Source of the DNA: JAXDAY01 sp034679345
Lineage (GTDB): Bacteria; Eisenbacteria; RBG-16-71-46; CAIMUX01; VGJL01
DNA length: 64,000 nt
Direction: 5' to 3'
Assembly (NCBI GenBank): GCA_034679345.1
Contig: JAXDAY010000028.1
Location: 62,001-126,000, forward strand
A program made the translations under genes and the position numbers. Positions 59,019 to 64,000 of this stretch are shown piece by piece. Every line of letters starts with the position of its first letter. The first letter of the stretch is position 1. The notes below the pieces were generated by a model. It was given only the letters and a program-made list of their open reading frames with translations. It was not told where the DNA came from and made no database searches.

Positions 59019-60716
59019 TCAGCCCCCTCGTCGCATGAGGAGCATCGTCGCGTCGTCGGCCAGCGATTCTTCGCCGATGAAGCTCCGGAGGTCCTGGACC
59101 AATCCTTCGGCGATCTGATCGAGGGGTTCCGAGAATCGGCGCCGGATCGATTCGAGGAGTCGATGATCCTCGAAGAGGGCATCGCCGCTCTGCGCCTCGG
59201 TGATCCCGTCGGAGACGCAGCAGAAGAGCGCCTCTGGCGGGAGCTCGATCGCCCTGACCTCGTAGGAGGCCCCTTCGAAGAGACCCGCGGGCATACCCGT
59301 CACTTCAAGCGCGCGTGGGATCCGACTCTCGCCGATCAGAAGCGGCGGGCAGTGCCCCGCATTCACGTATTCGAGTCGATGCCTCTCGGGGTCGAGCAAG
59401 CCGAGGAAGAGGGTCACGAATCTCCGCCCGTCGGAGGACCGCAGGAGGTTTCGATGGATCTGTCCCATCAACACCGCCGGATTCGTGAAGTGCTCGTAGA
59501 GCGCGCGCATCGATGCGATGACGTTCGACATCAGGAGGGCCGCTCCCAATCCCTTGCCGGTCACGTCTCCGACTGCGATCGCGATCCGTCCGTCCCTCAG
59601 CCGCGTGATATCGTATAGGTCTCCGCCCACCTCATAGCAGGGAATCTGCCGCGCGACGATCTCGTAGCCCGCGACCTCCGGCATGTCGGTGGATAGAAGC
59701 GATCGCTGCACCTGGGCCGCGACCATCAGCTCCTGACGCATCCGCTCTCCCTCGCGTTGGACCTCCTGGAGCCTCGCGTGGGTCACCGCGGCGGCCGTCA
59801 GATTTCCCAGGAGCGTGAAGAGGGTCAAGTCGTGGTGATCGTACTTGTAGTACGGGCTGTCGGTGTAGGCATAGAGGAGGCCCAGGAGCTCCTCGTCCTG
59901 GAAGAGTGGAGCGACCATCGCGGAGTGGATTCCGAGCGAGGCGATGCTCTGCTGATTGCTGAACCGCGCATCCGTCGTCGGGTCGGTCAGCAGAAGGGTC
60001 GTCCTCTCCCTCAGGGCGAGTCGAAGGATGCTCCTGCTGAGGACGGGGGTGTCGGCCGTCCCTCCGAGCATCGGACGGGCCGCAACGAGGGAGAGCCTCT
60101 GCGTGACGCCGCTTTCGCCCGGCTCATCCTCGAGCCCGGAATCCGGCATCGGCGGCGACGACCTCTCGTTCCTCAGCAGGAAGATCCTGCGCGCCCGGAC
60201 GACTTGGGCAATGCAGTCCATCAGGCGTTCGATGGTTTCCTGCGGACTGCGGGGCCGTACGACGAGATTCGCCGCGTCCGCGATCGCCTTGAAGTGCTTC
60301 GGATCGATCTGGGTAGAGATCGCGAGACTCGCGAACGTGCTTCCCGCGCCGACGCGCATCTCTCCGGGCGCCCCCTCGATCGTCGACACGAGTCCCGAGG
60401 TCGCCGGCGCGGCCGCGCTCGGCTCCGTGGTGGATCGGAGAATGAAGTCGAGGCGGCCGAATCGAACCGGGGATCCGGGCTTTAGACGGGTCGGCTGAGA
60501 GATCCTCGTTCCCTCGACCCAGGTGCCGTTCTTGCTACCAAGGTCGCTGACGCGAACCTCCGTCTCGGCGACCGAGATCTCCGCGTGCTCCCGGGAGACT
60601 GAAGGATCCTCCAGCCGAAGGTCGTTCCCATGGCTTCGGCCCACTCGCTGGATGCCGGTGTGCAGGGGAAGCGGACCCCGATAGCCTTCCGCCTGACCCT
60701 CGAGAAAGTACGCCAT
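59019..60716 (-). CDS. FHA-GAF-SpoIIE (PP2C-type) phosphatase
   Basis: A 565-residue signalling protein. Residues 1-95 are an FHA domain (RVGRSHGNDLRLEDPSVSRE, HAEISV, DLGSKNGTWVEG) that binds phosphothreonine. Residues about 150-330 are a GAF domain (HSAMVAPLFQDEELLGLLYA). The C-terminal 230 residues are a SpoIIE/RsbU phosphatase (VQRSLLSTDMPEVAGYEIVA, VGGDLYDITRLRDGRIAIAV, GDVTGKGLGAALLM, AGHCPPLL, VSDGITEAQ, DDATMLL). It probably controls an anti-sigma-factor antagonist, perhaps downstream of a Ser/Thr kinase such as the one at 49732. Start at the ATG at 60716 (MAYFLEGQ), where the FHA fold begins. Confidence 0.92.
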   Translation of the reverse strand: MAYFLEGQAEGYRGPLPLHTGIQRVGRSHGNDLRLEDPSVSREHAEISVAETEVRVSDLGSKNGTWVEGTRISQPTRLKPGSPVRFGRLDFILRSTTEPSAAAPATSGLVSTIEGAPGEMRVGAGSTFASLAISTQIDPKHFKAIADAANLVVRPRSPQETIERLMDCIAQVVRARRIFLLRNERSSPPMPDSGLEDEPGESGVTQRLSLVAARPMLGGTADTPVLSRSILRLALRERTTLLLTDPTTDARFSNQQSIASLGIHSAMVAPLFQDEELLGLLYAYTDSPYYKYDHHDLTLFTLLGNLTAAAVTHARLQEVQREGERMRQELMVAAQVQRSLLSTDMPEVAGYEIVARQIPCYEVGGDLYDITRLRDGRIAIAVGDVTGKGLGAALLMSNVIASMRALYEHFTNPAVLMGQIHRNLLRSSDGRRFVTLFLGLLDPERHRLEYVNAGHCPPLLIGESRIPRALEVTGMPAGLFEGASYEVRAIELPPEALFCCVSDGITEAQSGDALFEDHRLLESIRRRFSEPLDQIAEGLVQDLRSFIGEESLADDATMLLMRRGG

Positions 60717-61104
60717 CGTCCCTCGATCTCTCGGACTGCGTCCGGGTCCTGTCCGATCGGACGGCCCCAGGGTACACCCGCCCCCTGCGCGGCGCACAGA
60801 CTCCTACCCCGACTCCTCGTCGATCCAGATTTCTCGGCGGATCTGACGGACATCTAATCTATTGAAATATAATCAGTTATGTCGGCTCGTCAGGCTTGAC
60901 GAACCGAATCCCCTCCCCCGGAGAGGCAGCCCGCGGCCACGAGAATATAACTCGTTCTGTCGCATCATGTTACATCACTTCTCGAATGGGCACGATCCCT
61001 GCGATCGGAGGGTGGACATGCGGCCTCGCATCCATCGGCCGCAACTTGGCCCAGGAAGGGGATCCCGCTTGGCGGCGCCCCTTCGAACCGGAAGGAGAAA
61101 CGAG
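60717..61104. promoter_or_regulatory. Divergent control region with direct repeats and a TATAAT box
   Basis: An AT-rich island between the FHA-GAF-SpoIIE gene and the subtilisin gene. ATATAATCAGTTATGTCG (60867-60884) recurs as ATATAACTCGTTCTGTCG (60945-60962), 14 of 18 bases equal. The first copy includes a perfect TATAAT (60868-60873); CTGACG at 60843 is a weak -35 at 19 bases. The repeats may be operators of the protease gene. Confidence 0.4.
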
Positions 61105-64000
61105 ATGAAGCGGTTGAGTCGGACGTCGTGTCTGTTGGCCATCGCCCTGTCGCTCGTCGCAGGGGCCCTCCCCGCCGTCGGCCAGGGGAATCTTGCGGCT
61201 CCCGGGGCCCGCGCGGTGCGGTTCGGGGGCGAGTTGTTCCCGCTCATCCCCCGGGCCGATCGGGTGGCCATCGCCTTCGAAGAGGACGCTGACGCGGCGC
61301 TGCGCGATGCCGCGATCGCCCGCCACCCGATCCTGGCCAGTGCCCGCGAGATCGAATCGCTTCCCGCGCCCCAGATCCGGATCTACGAAATCGCGCCCTC
61401 TGATCCGATCGGCCTGCAGTCGGCCTCGCTCGCGCTCGCGGCCGATCCAGCCATCCGCCAAGCGACCGGCGTCTACATGCTCGGCGAGATCGAGGTGATC
61501 CCGACCGATCGCCTCTTCGTCCAGCTCCGCGCGGGTGTCGACGAGACGCTGATCGAGGAGATCGCATCGCGTCTCGGTCTTGCGATCGTCGAGAAGACCG
61601 CTTGGCGCGATGGGAACTTCGTCTTGAGCGCGGCGCGCCATCCGCAGCTTGACGCGATCGGCGCCGCGGAGGCGGTCCTCGCCGATCCCGCGGTCGAGTT
61701 CTCCCACCCCGATTTCATCCGTCGCGTGCCCACCCTGGCGGCCGTTCCGGACCCCCTGTTCCCGCAACAGTGGAATCTCGAGAACCTCGTGCGGCGCCGT
61801 CCGATCTGGGCGATCGACGGCGACACGGACGCGCGGGAGGGCTGGGCGATCCAATCGGGCTGCAACGGCGCCACCATCGCGATCCTCGACGAGGGGGTCG
61901 ACATGGGCCACCCCGACTACCAGGCGAATCTCGATGCGGCCAACGCGTGGGACTTCTGCTTCAACGACAACGATCCGAGCCCCCGGTCGTACGACGCCCA
62001 CGGCACCGCCTGCGCCGGCATCGCCGCTGCGATCTCGAACGGCATCGGAATCGCAGGGGTTGCCCCGGGAGCCCGGATCCTGCCGATCCGGATCGCCTAC
62101 CACGCGCAGCAAGGAGATCGATTCTGGGTGACGACCGACGATTGGCTCTCGGATGGGATCGCCTGGGCCTACCAGCATGGGGCCGACGTCCTGAGCAACT
62201 CCTGGGGATCGGGGGGACCGTCGGATCAGATCCACGCGGCGATCCGCGATGCCGTGACGCACGGCCGGGGCGGGCTCGGCGCCGTCGTCGTCTTCGCCGC
62301 CGGGAACTCCTACAACCCCTCCCCTGCCTATCCCGCGATCTATCCCGAGACGATCTGCGTCGCGGCTACCACTCCATGCGACTCGCTCAAGGCCCCATGC
62401 GATTCGACGCAGGCGGCTACGAGCTGCGACGGGGAATGGTGGTGGGGCAGCAACCATGGCCCTGGGACCGATCTCGCCGCTCCCGGAGTCCTGATCCCCG
62501 CGACCGACATCCGCGGGGCCGACGGCTATGCCCCGGGCGATTACAATACGAGCTTCAACGGCACCTCCTCGGCCACGCCCCAGGTCGCGGGTCTCGCCGC
62601 GCTTCTGATCTGCAAGTTCCCGCACTGGGAAGGCGCCGAGATCCGCTCGCGGATCGAGCAGACCTGCGACAAGGTGGGAGGCTACGCCTATGACGCCGCG
62701 ACCGGGATCAGCGAGGAGCTGGGCCATGGCCGGATCAACATCTATCGCGCTCTCTCCGGCAAGCCGCAGGTCGAGTGGGGCCCGCGCCCCGATCACCCGA
62801 GCGTTTACCGCGACGAGGGCGACGCCGAATCTCCGTATCCTCCAGCCTCCCACGAGTCGGCGGCCTTCGAATGGCTGGGCGATGAGTTCAGCCCGGAGGC
62901 AGGTCCCGACGCCGCCGAGGATCCGGACGGGATCGGCAACCGCTCGGGACGCGACGCGTTCGACGACGGCGTGCGCTTCTTTCCGCCGTATGTCCCGGGA
63001 CAACCCGGACAGATCGAGGTGACCGTCTCGGTCGAGGACCCGAACGCCCCGCGCTACCTGCCGGGCCCGGACTCGCTTCGCATCGATGTCTGGTTCGACT
63101 GGGAGAGCGACGGGTCCTGGTCGCAGCCGCACGACTGGGTCGTGCAGAACTTCCGCGTGAATCCTCCCTCCTGGGGCGGCGCGCGCGAGCGGACGTTCAC
63201 GCTTCACTTCATGGTCCCCGATGCGCCGATCGGCTGGCATATCCAGGATGGCCAGGCGGGAAAGTTCCTGAACGTCCGCGCGCGCCTCACCTACCGAGAG
63301 ACCGTCTCCGCGTCGGACCAGGCGCTCGACGCCGGGGAGGTGGAAGATCATCGGTTCGTGAACTTCGTGGAGATGTTCGATCCCGGCGCGGGGCACATGA
63401 CCACTGTCCCGCAAGGATGCGACCCCTGGGAGTGGGTCAACGGAATCGCTCCCTGGCAGCCCCAGCCCTGCCCCGCGCCGTTCCTGCCGGATGGGGGATC
63501 GAACGGCTACATGACCGCCGCGATCTACAACCCGATCTACCAGGGCGATGCCAACGACGGGCTGCGGACCCCCTCGTTCGACCTGACCGAGATGACCGAG
63601 GCGTTCCTGCGCTTCGAGCACTCGGCGGTGGAGCTGATCACCGGCCGCGTCGCCGTCTACGTGGACGGCCTGCTCGACTCGGTCGTCGCGACCTATGTGA
63701 ACATCCCGACGACGCCGCCCGCCTGCGGTCTCGCCTTCACGGAGACGGTCGATCTCTCACCGTTCTGCGGCGACGGCTTCGACGATGTCTCGATCGCCTT
63801 CGAGGTCTACCACGACGAGCCGTGCGGCATCGCCTTCCCGTCGTACCAGGACTGGTTCATCGACAATGTCGTCGTCTGGGCGCAGGATCGGATCGCCCCC
63901 TCCGCCGTCGCCGTCGATGTGACCCCCACGGCGACGGAAAGCGCCGATCTCGGCTGGGACGCGCCGGGGGATGACGGAATGCTGCGCCGGGCTCAGCTCT
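61105..64000 (+). CDS. Secreted subtilisin-like (S8) serine protease, 3' end outside window
   Basis: At least 965 residues; the frame is still open at the window end. The ATG at 61105 follows GAAGGAGAAA and begins a signal peptide (MKRLSRTSCLLAIALSLVAG). A propeptide-like region of about 200 residues precedes the S8 domain, with the triad Asp262 (ATIAILDEGVDMGHPDY), His299 (DAHGTACAGIAA) and Ser488 (FNGTSSATPQVAGLAAL), and VVFAAGN for the oxyanion hole. After about residue 560 come beta-rich domains, one with a GEVEDH motif; a fibronectin-like domain appears to begin at the edge (PSAVAVDVTPTATESADLGW). A sorting domain is expected beyond the window. Confidence 0.92.
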   Translation, partial: MKRLSRTSCLLAIALSLVAGALPAVGQGNLAAPGARAVRFGGELFPLIPRADRVAIAFEEDADAALRDAAIARHPILASAREIESLPAPQIRIYEIAPSDPIGLQSASLALAADPAIRQATGVYMLGEIEVIPTDRLFVQLRAGVDETLIEEIASRLGLAIVEKTAWRDGNFVLSAARHPQLDAIGAAEAVLADPAVEFSHPDFIRRVPTLAAVPDPLFPQQWNLENLVRRRPIWAIDGDTDAREGWAIQSGCNGATIAILDEGVDMGHPDYQANLDAANAWDFCFNDNDPSPRSYDAHGTACAGIAAAISNGIGIAGVAPGARILPIRIAYHAQQGDRFWVTTDDWLSDGIAWAYQHGADVLSNSWGSGGPSDQIHAAIRDAVTHGRGGLGAVVVFAAGNSYNPSPAYPAIYPETICVAATTPCDSLKAPCDSTQAATSCDGEWWWGSNHGPGTDLAAPGVLIPATDIRGADGYAPGDYNTSFNGTSSATPQVAGLAALLICKFPHWEGAEIRSRIEQTCDKVGGYAYDAATGISEELGHGRINIYRALSGKPQVEWGPRPDHPSVYRDEGDAESPYPPASHESAAFEWLGDEFSPEAGPDAAEDPDGIGNRSGRDAFDDGVRFFPPYVPGQPGQIEVTVSVEDPNAPRYLPGPDSLRIDVWFDWESDGSWSQPHDWVVQNFRVNPPSWGGARERTFTLHFMVPDAPIGWHIQDGQAGKFLNVRARLTYRETVSASDQALDAGEVEDHRFVNFVEMFDPGAGHMTTVPQGCDPWEWVNGIAPWQPQPCPAPFLPDGGSNGYMTAAIYNPIYQGDANDGLRTPSFDLTEMTEAFLRFEHSAVELITGRVAVYVDGLLDSVVATYVNIPTTPPACGLAFTETVDLSPFCGDGFDDVSIAFEVYHDEPCGIAFPSYQDWFIDNVVVWAQDRIAPSAVAVDVTPTATESADLGWDAPGDDGMLRRAQL

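Noticed and set aside
60970..63621. Long open frame (883 codons) on the minus strand opposite the subtilisin gene
   Set aside because: It is the antisense of a gene with signal peptide, ribosome site and full catalytic triad; the antisense product is a low-complexity Arg/Gly/Asp/Val chain without any family feature.
1..64000. CRISPR arrays, tRNA or rRNA genes
   Set aside because: No regularly spaced repeats, cloverleaf-type sequences or rRNA stretches were seen on reading; a dedicated scan was not possible.

Overview
The window is high-GC bacterial DNA made of two parts joined at about 31.29 kb. The right part (31.3-64 kb) looks chromosomal. It is rich in large secreted proteins (LVIVD, SBBP and FG-GAP propellers, a parallel beta-helix, a subtilisin) that end in FlgD-like or short sorting tails. 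That style is typical of the FCB superphylum and of candidate phyla such as Eisenbacteria, Krumholzibacteriota or Latescibacterota. The assignment rests on protein style only; no rRNA or ribosomal protein gene is present.

The left part (1-31.29 kb) is an integrated mobile element whose left end lies outside the window. Its right end sits in the host competence gene comM (yifB): only the 3' half of comM remains (31.29-31.78 kb), cut at the codons for its CPCG motif. From left to right the element carries: (a) a type I restriction-modification operon hsdR-hsdM-hsdS with two translationally coupled accessory genes of unknown function (1-8.7 kb, minus strand); (b) a Cas4/RecB-like nuclease fused to an RNase H-like domain (9-10.5 kb) and three small secreted or membrane genes; (c) a phage-like recombination and replication module on the minus strand (12.4-19 kb: XRE regulator, two winged-helix paralogues, two RuvC-like nucleases, an annealing-protein-like gene, a PD-(D/E)XK exonuclease, RadC, DUF932), interrupted by an oppositely oriented DUF3644 gene with a HEPN-type RX4H motif; (d) a large serine recombinase with a small upstream ORF; (e) three membrane-anchored proteins with Thr/Asn-rich linkers, resembling Patescibacteria proteins, and an M23 peptidase/FG-GAP protein; (f) a cluster with a 4-TM protein, a ComEC-like metallo-beta-lactamase, an ImmA/IrrE protease and an XRE regulator, ending with a double-HTH XRE gene whose start abuts the comM junction.

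The chromosomal part contains a locus for surface-polymer tailoring (FemAB-like, AsnB, ATP-grasp and CapK/PaaK-like genes spread over 37.9-46 kb), a probable methanethiol oxidase operon (SBP56/MtoX, SCO1, MauG-like; 52.1-55.4 kb), an OPT-family transporter, a Ser/Thr kinase with TPRs, an FHA-GAF-SpoIIE phosphatase and a subtilisin-like protease cut by the window end. One secreted Cys-rich repeat protein (48.6-49.47 kb) has an in-frame TGA exactly where the other repeats have an invariant cysteine, followed by a hairpin with a GGTC loop. It is either a nonsense mutation or sequence error, or a candidate selenocysteine site.

The strongest candidates for something undescribed are the 4-TM/metallo-beta-lactamase/ImmA/XRE cluster, the TGA-for-Cys repeat protein, and the extended hsd operon.
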